DNA from: an uncultured Granulosicoccaceae bacterium
GTDB lineage: Bacteria > Pseudomonadota > Gammaproteobacteria > Granulosicoccales > Granulosicoccaceae
DNA: 5,635 nt
Direction of reading: 5' to 3'
Assembly (NCBI GenBank): GCA_937951695.1
Contig: CALFBL010000350.1
Location: 1 to 5,635, forward strand
Part shown: piece by piece, positions 1 to 5,626 of the stretch
How positions within the stretch are numbered: the first letter of the stretch is position 1
How the letters are laid out: each line of letters starts with the position of its first letter
The notes under the pieces: model-generated
What the model was told of the DNA's origin: nothing
The model's database searches: none
The model's input: only the letters and a program-made list of their open reading frames with translations
Program-made: the position numbers and the translations under genes

Positions 1-755
1 GGGTCGTACTTCATATTTCGAGTGGCGTGCGCCAGCAGGTGCATGGCTTTGTTGATAAACCGAATGCGCTGGCTCCATGTGTAACGTGGGTCGACCAGAT
101 TGATGGGAAAAGGAATGAACAGATTGATTTCAACGATTTTAAATTCACCCGCTGTCAGCGCTGCTTCGTCATCGGCTCGGGCGCAAAAGCGGGTAATGGC
201 AAAGTCCCCCATCTCTTGTATGTAGCCCGATAAAATACTCAGCTGTTCTGCAGAGAACCGATCCGTTCTTTCCAAGTACACTGTTTGCTTGTTATTCACG
301 CTGTTGATCGGATATTTGTCGGTGTCGTTAACCGATTCGGTCACGGTGATCATGTCGTGATGCGACCCCTCAAGACCGCTCCTTATGGCGAAAATTTCGA
401 ATTCTCGCTCACCGGTTGCCGCTTCCTGAATCATGTAGCGACGGTTGTCTTCTGCGTAACCGGATCGAATATCAGCGAGTTGTTCTGCGCTGTCTGCGCG
501 CAAGATGCCGTTGCCGTTTTGACCCCATTCTGGTTTGAGGAATACTGGGTAGGCGTCGGGTTCGATGTGGTCCCCATCGAATCCCTGCCTTAGGTGCCAG
601 CGCTCGGGGATCAGCTGATCAATCTCCAGTTTGGAAAATATGCCTTTCTCACGCGAGAAATAGCGAGAGTTAACGCGGAAAAATTTCCATGGTCCCACCC
701 TCACTCGAATGGAGTTGAGTATGTAGAATATGGTCAGCAGGACGGTTATGTGCAT
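1..755 (-). CDS. ATP-grasp ligase-like protein (partial, C-terminus beyond left edge)
   Basis: No minus-strand stop occurs from the TAG at 888-890 down to the window edge, giving at least 251 residues in this frame. Numbered from the ATG at 755, the chain reads as an ATP-grasp fold related to D-Ala-D-Ala ligase and RimK-like amide-bond ligases. It has a hydrophobic N-terminal stretch (about 3-16), then GPWKFFRVNSRYF (21-33). An ATP-binding lysine lies in VFLKPEWGQNGNGI (71-84, K74 plus a glycine-rich loop), followed by a hinge-type QE (110-111). The metal-binding ExN is EIN (209-211) within a conserved NLFIPFPINL run. Such enzymes couple ATP to a carboxylate via an acylphosphate; the substrate here is unknown. 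The start is uncertain: ATGs at 818, 785 and 782 and a TTG at 869 are also in frame, none with a clear ribosome-binding site. ATG 755 is preferred because the purine-rich AAGA precedes it and the product starts at the hydrophobic segment. Family call is firm, exact function is not. Confidence 0.75.
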   Translation of the reverse strand, partial: MHITVLLTIFYILNSIRVRVGPWKFFRVNSRYFSREKGIFSKLEIDQLIPERWHLRQGFDGDHIEPDAYPVFLKPEWGQNGNGILRADSAEQLADIRSGYAEDNRRYMIQEAATGEREFEIFAIRSGLEGSHHDMITVTESVNDTDKYPINSVNNKQTVYLERTDRFSAEQLSILSGYIQEMGDFAITRFCARADDEAALTAGEFKIVEINLFIPFPINLVDPRYTWSQRIRFINKAMHLLAHATRNMKYD

Positions 756-929
756 CGGCGTCTTATGTCTGTGTTCGCGCATCATACAAGTGCGGGAAAC
801 GTTAATCCCAAGGCGCATGATACCGGAGCAGCCAGCCCAGAAACCTTGCGCAACCTTGCCGATTGGCAATTTGTATAATGAACCAAACTATGTAGCTGGT
901 AGGAGCTGAAATTGTCTGAAAAGGTTCCT
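756..929. other. Gap between two minus-strand genes, with short repeats
   Basis: This gap separates the protease stop from the preferred ATP-grasp start; it shrinks to 111 bases if that gene begins at ATG 818. It holds an 8-base direct repeat AACCTTGC at 842-849 and 852-859 (10-base period), the palindrome TTGCGCAA at 846-853, and an inverted repeat TTGCC-GATT-GGCAA at 856-869. AT-rich sequence at 870-880 includes TATAAT on the plus strand. No T-tract terminator was seen after the protease gene. It may hold the ATP-grasp gene's own promoter or operator, but no convincing -35 and -10 pair can be named on the minus strand. Confidence 0.4.
842..869. repeat. Direct repeat plus overlapping inverted repeats
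   Basis: Two copies of AACCTTGC start 10 bases apart (842 and 852), about one helical turn. The palindrome TTGCGCAA bridges them, and a perfect five-base-pair inverted repeat with a GATT loop follows at 856-869. The cluster sits upstream of the ATP-grasp gene as read on the minus strand, where a regulator site would be expected. The arms are short, so chance is possible, and no known operator consensus was recognised. Confidence 0.35.
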
Positions 930-1475
930 TCACGGCTCGTGGATTTGCAACCGGTTGCCCGCCTGTGCCAAATTGAAGTGGCGCAGGAAGCTCATACCCA
1001 GAAGCGCATCACTGTTTACCAAGCCAGGGCTGATATGGGCTGGCACATCAAAACGCTGAAGGGGGCCGATGCTTAACGTTTGGATTTTGGTGTCGTAGAT
1101 TGTCGCAGTCCCGTTTGCTGTACGCGCCAGGCTGGCTTCCCCGCGTTTCAGGCCGATCCGAGCGGCAACATCGGCGGGAATGCTGACTTCGGTCGCCCCG
1201 GTGTCCACCAAAAAATTGACGGGGTGTCCGTTGACCATGCCTTGCACGCGATAGTGGCCGCGCCGTGTGCCTTCCAGCACGAGTATTGGTCCATAATTGG
1301 AATCTCCTGGGATAATTCGCGGGGGATTGGCGGCTTGACGTCGTTCAAGCAGATGTTTAGCCCCTAAGGCACCGAATCCGATCAGCAGGAGCCAGAACCC
1401 AATCATCATCCAGACGCCCATGGACGACCCCGCTGGCGGTTCAAATTGGGGGTCGTTTTCGGATTCATTATTCAT
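930..1475 (-). CDS. Membrane-anchored retropepsin-like aspartic protease (TIGR02281 / clan AA type)
   Basis: This complete 181-residue protein has a short polar N-terminus (1-18), one transmembrane helix (about 20-39, rich in Trp, Met, Leu and Ile) and a linker. A retropepsin-like domain follows from about 62. The catalytic motif is D91-T-G-A in NFLVDTGATEVSIP (87-100), and the flap and hydrophobic sheet follow. The C-terminal LLGMSFLRHF (158-167) is typical of the family. A single DTGA per chain implies that two chains dimerise to make the active site, as in retroviral proteases. The lone helix and short acidic N-terminus suggest an inner-membrane protein with the protease domain probably periplasmic. 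The substrate is unknown for this family. The start is ATG at 1475; no strong ribosome-binding site precedes it (a distant AAGG lies 14 bases upstream). An in-frame ATG at residue 19 would delete the polar tail. The gene is divergent from the EF-G gene. Confidence 0.87.
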   Translation of the reverse strand: MNNESENDPQFEPPAGSSMGVWMMIGFWLLLIGFGALGAKHLLERRQAANPPRIIPGDSNYGPILVLEGTRRGHYRVQGMVNGHPVNFLVDTGATEVSIPADVAARIGLKRGEASLARTANGTATIYDTKIQTLSIGPLQRFDVPAHISPGLVNSDALLGMSFLRHFNLAQAGNRLQIHEP

Positions 1476-1479
1476 GTGC

Positions 1480-1507
1480 TTGGCACGTGCCTTGTTTTAC
1501 TCATTAT
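1480..1507 (+). promoter_or_regulatory. Candidate promoter for the EF-G leader
   Basis: TTGGCA (1480-1485, five of six to the -35 consensus) is followed after 16 bases by CATTAT (1502-1507, four of six to -10). Transcription would begin near 1514, ahead of the leader reading frame at 1540. It overlaps the perfect 10-base palindrome GGCACGTGCC at 1482-1491, which could be a repressor or activator site for either divergent gene. TTGACG at 1517-1522 is an alternative -35 but has no acceptable -10. Weak, sequence-only evidence. Confidence 0.3.
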
Positions 1508-1539
1508 TAGTTACAATTGACGGTTTACACGAGGCACGA

Positions 1540-1626
1540 GTGTCGTTTCGCTGCCCGTCCAAATTCTGGCCGCCTGGTGGATATCCGCTGGGCGTTTTTT
1601 CTTTATATTCGTGGCTACCAACATGA
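1540..1626 (+). CDS. Putative 28-codon leader peptide upstream of EF-G
   Basis: A GTG at 1540 is preceded by GAGG (1531-1534) at a five-base spacing, the best ribosome-binding site in this control region. The frame runs 28 codons to a TGA at 1624-1626, which overlaps the EF-G ATG at 1623 as ATGA. The peptide contains WPPGGYP (residues 10-16); Pro-Pro-Gly is a known EF-P-dependent ribosome-pausing motif. The codons for PPGG lie on the left arm of the hairpin at 1571-1594. EF-G itself has no visible Shine-Dalgarno, so translational coupling from this frame would explain its initiation. It could be a chance frame: it is short, and the same frame stays open upstream as antisense to the protease gene. 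Confidence 0.3.
   Translation: MSFRCPSKFWPPGGYPLGVFSLYSWLPT
1571..1604 (+). terminator. Terminator-like hairpin in the EF-G leader (possible attenuator)
   Basis: CGCCTGGTGG (1571-1580) pairs with CCGCTGGGCG (1585-1594) around an ATAT loop. The ten-pair stem has three G-T wobbles and is followed directly by TTTTTTCTTT (1595-1604). This has the form of an intrinsic terminator, yet no plus-strand gene lies upstream in the window, so the only transcript it could stop is the EF-G leader itself. The wobbles make it weaker than the terminator after EF-G, which suits a conditional element. It could instead be a structural leader hairpin with no terminating effect. Confidence 0.42.
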
Positions 1627-3707
1627 CCGACCTCTCCAAGTACCGCAATATCGGTATCTTCGCCCACGTTGATGCGGGCAAGACCACCACCACAGAGCGC
1701 ATTCTGAAACTGACCGGGAAAATTCACAAGACCGGAGAAGTGCACGACGGCGAAGCGACTACCGACTTCATGGAGCAAGAACAGGAGCGTGGCATCACGA
1801 TTCAGTCCGCTGCCACCAGTTGTGAGTGGGACGGTCACCGTCTTAACATCATCGATACGCCCGGACACGTGGATTTCACCATAGAAGTTTACCGCTCACT
1901 GAAAGTTCTCGACGGTGGGGTTGGTGTGTTTTGCGGTTCAGGTGGTGTTGAGCCTCAGTCTGAGACCAACTGGCGCTACGCCAACGAATCGGAAGTGTCT
2001 CGGGTTATTTTTGTCAACAAGCTCGATCGCATCGGCGCAGATTTCTTTCGCGTGGTAGAGCAAATCAAAACCGTTCTGGCGGCTCGCCCGTTGGTGATGA
2101 CGGTGCCGATCGGTCGCGAAGACGATTTCAAAGGTGTGGTCGATCTACTCACCGAAAAAGCCTACATCTGGGATGACTCAGGGCTGGCAGAAAACTTCAC
2201 TGTTGAAGATGTGCCTGCGGATATGGTTGACGAAGTAGCTCAATGGCGCGAGGAGCTCGTTGAAACGGCACTTGAGCAAGACGATATCGCAATGGAAGCC
2301 TATTTTGAAGGCGAGCAGCCCAGCATCGAAACGTTGAAGGCCTGCATTCGCAAAGGCACCATCGCTTTGGATTTCTTTCCTACTTTCTGCGGCTCGGCGT
2401 TCAAAAACAAAGGCGTTCAGTTGGTTATGGATGCTGTCGTGTCCTACTTGCCCGATCCTACTGAGGTCAAGCCGCAGCCGGAAATGGATCTGGAAGGAAA
2501 AGAGTCTGGAAACTTCGCTACCGTGGATGCCTCATTGCCATTGCGCGCGTTGGCATTCAAAATCATGGACGACCGTTATGGCGCTTTGACGTTTATTCGA
2601 ATTTATTCGGGTACTCTGAACCGTGGCGATACGGTTGTTAATACGTTCACGGGTAAAACCGAGCGAATCGGTCGAATTGTGGAAATGCACGCGGAAGATC
2701 GCATCGAACTCGAAAAAGCTCAGGCCGGCGACATTGTTGCGGTTCTCGGTATGAAGAACGTACAAACCGGCCACACTCTGGCGGATCAGAAAAATCCAGC
2801 CACCCTCGAACCGATGGTGTTCCCCGATCCGGTTATCTCGATCGCGATTGCGCCAAAAGACAAGGCGGGTTCTGAGAAACTGGGTGTAGCGTTGGGTAAG
2901 ATGATTGCGGAAGATCCGTCGTTTCGTGTAGAAACTGACGAAGAGAGCAACGAAACCATCCTGATGGGAATGGGCGAATTGCATCTGGACATCAAAATCG
3001 ACATACTCAAGCGTACGCACGGAGTTGAGGTGGAGGTGGGCAAACCACAAGTGGCTTATCGCGAAACCATCACGCAACAGATCGAAGACACCTACACGCA
3101 CAAAAAACAGTCGGGTGGTTCGGGTCAGTTTGGCCGTATCGATTACATCATTGAGCCGCTGGACCCTGGCATGGGCTTCGAATTCGAATCGAAGGTTACC
3201 GGCGGTAACGTTCCACGCGAATACTGGCCTGCGGTAGAGAAGGGCTTCAAAGGCAGTATGGGAGAAGGTGTGTTGGCCGGTTACCCGTTACTCGACTTCA
3301 AAGTCACTTTGAAAGACGGCGCTTTTCACGCGGTTGATTCCTCTGCGCTGGCGTTTGAGATCGCGGCCAAAGCCGGTTATCGGCAATCGATTCCCAAAGC
3401 CGGCCCGCAGATTATCGAGCCGATCATGAAAGTGGACGTGTTCACACCAGACGATCACGTAGGTGATGTTATCGGCGACTTGAACCGACGCCGTGGCATG
3501 ATCAAGAGTCAGGAAGCAGGCCCGACAGGTGTGCGCATCAAAGCCGATGTTCCGCTGTCGGAGATGTTTGGTTACATCGGCGACTTGCGCACCATGACAT
3601 CGGGGCGTGGGCAATTCTCGATGGAATTCTCGCACTACATGCCTTGTCCGAAAAATGTGGCGGAAATCGTCATCAAGGAAGCTCAGGAACGTAAGGCGAA
3701 CAAGTAG
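1623..3707 (+). CDS. fusA: Elongation factor G, stand-alone paralog (EF-G 2)
   Basis: Translational GTPase that drives tRNA-mRNA translocation and, with RRF, ribosome recycling. The 694 residues match full EF-G length. G-domain motifs are intact: AHVDAGKT (14-21), RGIT (56-59), DTPGH (78-82), NKLD (132-135) and GSAF (257-260). Domain II runs about 295-395 and domain III about 405-480. Domain IV has the SGGSGQFG loop (497-504) and the decoding-site tip FHAVDSS (568-574), and domain V (about 600-690) has GDVIGDLNRRRGMI. The start MTDLSKYRNIG is the usual start of this paralog; a GTG at 1611 would add four residues, and neither start has a clear Shine-Dalgarno. The gene is not flanked by rpsL, rpsG or tuf, so it is the second copy outside the str operon. 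It stands alone, with a possible attenuating leader upstream and a strong terminator downstream. All catalytic and ribosome-contact motifs seen suggest an active factor; the split of labour with the str-operon copy is unknown. Confidence 0.95.
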   Translation: MTDLSKYRNIGIFAHVDAGKTTTTERILKLTGKIHKTGEVHDGEATTDFMEQEQERGITIQSAATSCEWDGHRLNIIDTPGHVDFTIEVYRSLKVLDGGVGVFCGSGGVEPQSETNWRYANESEVSRVIFVNKLDRIGADFFRVVEQIKTVLAARPLVMTVPIGREDDFKGVVDLLTEKAYIWDDSGLAENFTVEDVPADMVDEVAQWREELVETALEQDDIAMEAYFEGEQPSIETLKACIRKGTIALDFFPTFCGSAFKNKGVQLVMDAVVSYLPDPTEVKPQPEMDLEGKESGNFATVDASLPLRALAFKIMDDRYGALTFIRIYSGTLNRGDTVVNTFTGKTERIGRIVEMHAEDRIELEKAQAGDIVAVLGMKNVQTGHTLADQKNPATLEPMVFPDPVISIAIAPKDKAGSEKLGVALGKMIAEDPSFRVETDEESNETILMGMGELHLDIKIDILKRTHGVEVEVGKPQVAYRETITQQIEDTYTHKKQSGGSGQFGRIDYIIEPLDPGMGFEFESKVTGGNVPREYWPAVEKGFKGSMGEGVLAGYPLLDFKVTLKDGAFHAVDSSALAFEIAAKAGYRQSIPKAGPQIIEPIMKVDVFTPDDHVGDVIGDLNRRRGMIKSQEAGPTGVRIKADVPLSEMFGYIGDLRTMTSGRGQFSMEFSHYMPCPKNVAEIVIKEAQERKANK

Positions 3708-3734
3708 CGTTTTATGGGGATGTGTTAACTCCGC

Positions 3735-3770
3735 CAATAACGGCCAGCCTTTGCTGGCCGTTATTGTTTT
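3735..3770 (+). terminator. Rho-independent terminator after EF-G
   Basis: CAATAACGGCCAGC (3735-3748) pairs perfectly with GCTGGCCGTTATTG (3753-3766) around a CTTT loop, giving 14 base pairs, followed by TTTT at 3767-3770. It begins 27 bases after the EF-G stop and isolates that gene from cobS. No A-tract precedes the stem, so it should act mainly on the plus strand. Confidence 0.93.
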
Positions 3771-3904
3771 CGGGGTTGGTGGGCGTTGCTCAGCAGCGCT
3801 TGAGTCCGGGGAATCGACCGGTTTTTTCCAAGAACGTGCGGAAATCGCGTAAAACTATAGGCAGTACAGCGACTGTGCTCTGCCCAGGAATTGAGTCTTA
3901 AATC
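3771..3904 (+). promoter_or_regulatory. cobS upstream region (promoter presumed, none clear)
   Basis: Since a strong terminator lies upstream, cobS must be transcribed from this stretch. Possible -10 elements are TAAAAC (3850-3855) and TATAGG (3856-3861), but the best -35 nearby (TTTCCA, 3825-3830) is 19 bases from the first, so no pair is convincing. A small imperfect inverted repeat AGTACAG-CGA-CTGTGCT (3863-3879, one wobble pair) follows. AGGA at 3886-3889 lies 15 bases before the cobS ATG, too far for a normal ribosome-binding site, and GAG at 3893-3895 is nearer. The B12-box core GCCACTG of cobalamin riboswitches is absent. Confidence 0.35.
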
Positions 3905-4888
3905 ATGTTGGAAACTTCTGAAGCTGCGCCCGGTACCGGTGAATTGATGCCCGACACCGCTGTGTCGGTGGCTGATATATTTGGTCTGAACGTTGATATA
4001 CAGGTGCCCTGCTACTCAACCCGCACCGAACGTGTGCCGGAAATCGATCCCGACTACATCTTTGACAAACGCACCACACTGGCTATCCTAGCGGGCTTTG
4101 CCAATGATTGGCGCGTATTGGTTACCGGGTTTCATGGCACCGGTAAGTCCACCCATATTGAGCAGGTGGCGGCCCGTTTGAACTGGCCGTGCGTGCGTAT
4201 TAATCTCGACAGTCACGTGAGCCGAATCGATCTGATCGGTAAAGACGCGATTGTGTTGGAAGACGGTAAGCAAGTTACCACCTTTGTCGATGGCATCCTA
4301 CCGTGGTGCTATCAGCGCAACGTGGCGCTGGTGTTTGACGAATACGACGCTGGCCGCCCGGATGTCATGTTTGTGATTCAGCGCGTGCTCGAAGCCACCG
4401 GTCAATTAACCTTGCTGGATCAAAGTCGGGTGCTCAAGCCCCACCCCGCATTTCGATTTTTCGCTACAGCCAACACCGTGGGTCTGGGTGACACTACCGG
4501 TTTGTATCACGGTACGCAGCAAATCAATCAGGCGCAGATGGATCGTTGGTCGATCACTACGATTCTGAACTACATGCCAGCGGAGGTGGAGGTGGAGGTG
4601 GTGCTGGGTAAAGCACCGCATTTGCAAGACGAGCCCGGGCGGGAGTTAGTTACCCGCATGGTGACGCTTGCGAACCTGACTCGTGCAGCCTTCAAGAACG
4701 GCGATTTATCGACAGTGATGAGCCCGCGGACGGTCATTACCTGGACCCAGAATCTGACGTTTTTCAAAGATCCTGCGCTGTCGTTTGAATTGGTGTTCAT
4801 GAACAAATGCGACCCGTCCGAGCGAGCCATCTTGAATGAGTTGTACCAGCGGGTGTTCGCCGTCGATTTATCCGAGCAGGACGACTGA
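3905..4888 (+). CDS. cobS: Cobaltochelatase subunit CobS (AAA+ ATPase)
   Basis: CobS is the AAA+ motor of the aerobic cobaltochelatase. With CobT it powers CobN to insert cobalt into hydrogenobyrinic acid a,c-diamide in the cytoplasm. The 327 residues match the usual length of about 330. An N-terminal CobS segment (SVADIFGLNVDIQVP, 21-35) precedes the AAA+ core. Walker A is GFHGTGKST (75-83), Walker B is VALVFDEYD (140-148, D145 and E146), and sensor-1 is N190 in FFATANTVGLGDTTG (185-199). The very conserved YHGTQQINQAQMDRW (201-215) carries a possible arginine finger at R214, and STVMSPRTVITW lies near the C-terminus. Identity to characterised CobS is strikingly high by eye. ATG 3905 lacks a strong ribosome-binding site; ATG 3947 (residue 15, after GGTGA) is an alternative. 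cobT follows 51 bases later on the same strand, presumably in one transcript. Codons 227-232 are encoded by a GGAGGT hexamer repeat. Confidence 0.95.
   Translation: MLETSEAAPGTGELMPDTAVSVADIFGLNVDIQVPCYSTRTERVPEIDPDYIFDKRTTLAILAGFANDWRVLVTGFHGTGKSTHIEQVAARLNWPCVRINLDSHVSRIDLIGKDAIVLEDGKQVTTFVDGILPWCYQRNVALVFDEYDAGRPDVMFVIQRVLEATGQLTLLDQSRVLKPHPAFRFFATANTVGLGDTTGLYHGTQQINQAQMDRWSITTILNYMPAEVEVEVVLGKAPHLQDEPGRELVTRMVTLANLTRAAFKNGDLSTVMSPRTVITWTQNLTFFKDPALSFELVFMNKCDPSERAILNELYQRVFAVDLSEQDD
4582..4599 (+). repeat. Three tandem GGAGGT hexamers inside cobS
   Basis: Three perfect GGAGGT copies (4582-4587, 4588-4593, 4594-4599) encode a Glu-Val-Glu-Val-Glu-Val run at residues 227-232. Each copy matches the Shine-Dalgarno core. 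An in-frame GTG at 4601 lies seven bases after the second copy, so internal initiation of a C-terminal CobS fragment (residues 233-327) is conceivable. The hexamer period keeps the frame if copies are gained or lost. Confidence 0.85.
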
Positions 4889-4939
4889 ACGTGGTTGGCC
4901 ACAATCGGTCTTGGCAACGTGTCGAACCGACCGTCACAA

Positions 4940-5626
4940 ATGAGTAAAACAGACACTAAAGACACAGCGGATTTCCGGCAATCGACCGGGGCTTGCGCGC
5001 GCGCGGTATCACGCGATGCGACGGTGTCGTTGAATTTTGATAACGACGCGACAGACGTTGATGTTGCTGCCTCTGCACTACCCGAAATTCCTGCTAACGC
5101 CAGTGCTGTCGAGAAGGTGCGCATTCGCGGCCGCAGTGATGCCATCGCCTTACACCGACAACATCACGACCCCAAATTGCATTCCCAATTTGCCTACACC
5201 AACGCGACCTCCAGCCTGTGTTTCTCATTGGCCGAGCAGGCTCGGGTGGAGTTGTTGGGAGCGCGGGAGTTTTACGGTATAGAATCGAATCTTAACGCGG
5301 TGCTGGAACAGCGCTACCGTTTGCTCACCGATGCGATGCAGCGCTCGTCGGCGGCCTCCGGCTTGGCCGGTGAGAAACTGGGCGTGGAGCACGCAATATC
5401 GCTGTACTTGCGTGAGCAGCTAGGGGGGAGGCTGCCACCGGCGTGCAACGAGGCTATCGGCGAATGGCGCGACTGGCTGGACGAGGAAGTCGGCCCGGCT
5501 TTGCAAGCTGGCGAGCTACCACTGGATGATCAGCAGGGGTTTGCCGATGCGTTTCGTCAATTGCTGCAACAACTCGATATAGAAGTCGAGGCTGGTGCGC
5601 TCTTGTTGCATTTGCCTGACTGCTAG
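4940..5626 (+). CDS. cobT: Cobaltochelatase subunit CobT, N-terminal domain only (short, split or truncated)
   Basis: CobT pairs with CobS in the ATPase complex of aerobic cobaltochelatase. The 228 residues match the CobT N-terminal domain: DFRQSTGACARAVSRD (11-26), then RGRSDAIALHRQHHDPKLH (63-81). EQARVELLGARE (99-110) follows, then a YLREQLGG segment (156-163) and WRDWLDEEVGP (176-186), ending with LDDQQGF (195-201). Full CobT proteins are about 600 residues, with an acidic linker and a C-terminal von Willebrand factor A domain; both are missing because the frame stops at TAG 5624-5626. The last residues (ALLLHLPDC) do not look like the acidic linker. No other frame in the last 75 bases restores it, and only the frame open from 5583 reaches the window edge. 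The gene may be broken by mutation or split, with the rest beyond the edge. ATG 4940 is chosen because it aligns with known CobT starts. TTG 4895 and GTG 4919 are in frame upstream, and no clear ribosome-binding site marks any of them. Confidence 0.82.
   Translation: MSKTDTKDTADFRQSTGACARAVSRDATVSLNFDNDATDVDVAASALPEIPANASAVEKVRIRGRSDAIALHRQHHDPKLHSQFAYTNATSSLCFSLAEQARVELLGAREFYGIESNLNAVLEQRYRLLTDAMQRSSAASGLAGEKLGVEHAISLYLREQLGGRLPPACNEAIGEWRDWLDEEVGPALQAGELPLDDQQGFADAFRQLLQQLDIEVEAGALLLHLPDC

Noticed and set aside
27..878. Three consecutive plus-strand open frames (27-233, 285-593, 594-878)
   Set aside because: They lie antisense to a continuous minus-strand ATP-grasp frame, and their translations show no recognisable motif.
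874..879. Consensus TATAAT as a plus-strand promoter
   Set aside because: No -35 lies at a 16-18 base spacing and no plus-strand gene follows before 1540, so it is mentioned only as part of the repeat cluster.
2532..3101. 189-codon minus-strand open frame
   Set aside because: It lies antisense inside the highly conserved EF-G coding sequence and has no recognisable motif.
3177..3188. 12-base palindrome TTCGAATTCGAA
   Set aside because: It lies inside EF-G codons for Phe-Glu-Phe-Glu, so codon choice explains it.
3288..3737. 149-codon minus-strand open frame
   Set aside because: It is antisense to the 3' part of the EF-G gene, with composition dictated by the opposite strand.
3771..3904. Cobalamin riboswitch upstream of cobS
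   Set aside because: The B12-box core GCCACTG and a long multi-stem architecture are absent; only a small imperfect hairpin is present.
4570..5145. 191-codon minus-strand open frame across cobS and cobT
   Set aside because: It is antisense to two confidently identified genes and is low in complexity (Ala, Ser, Thr runs).
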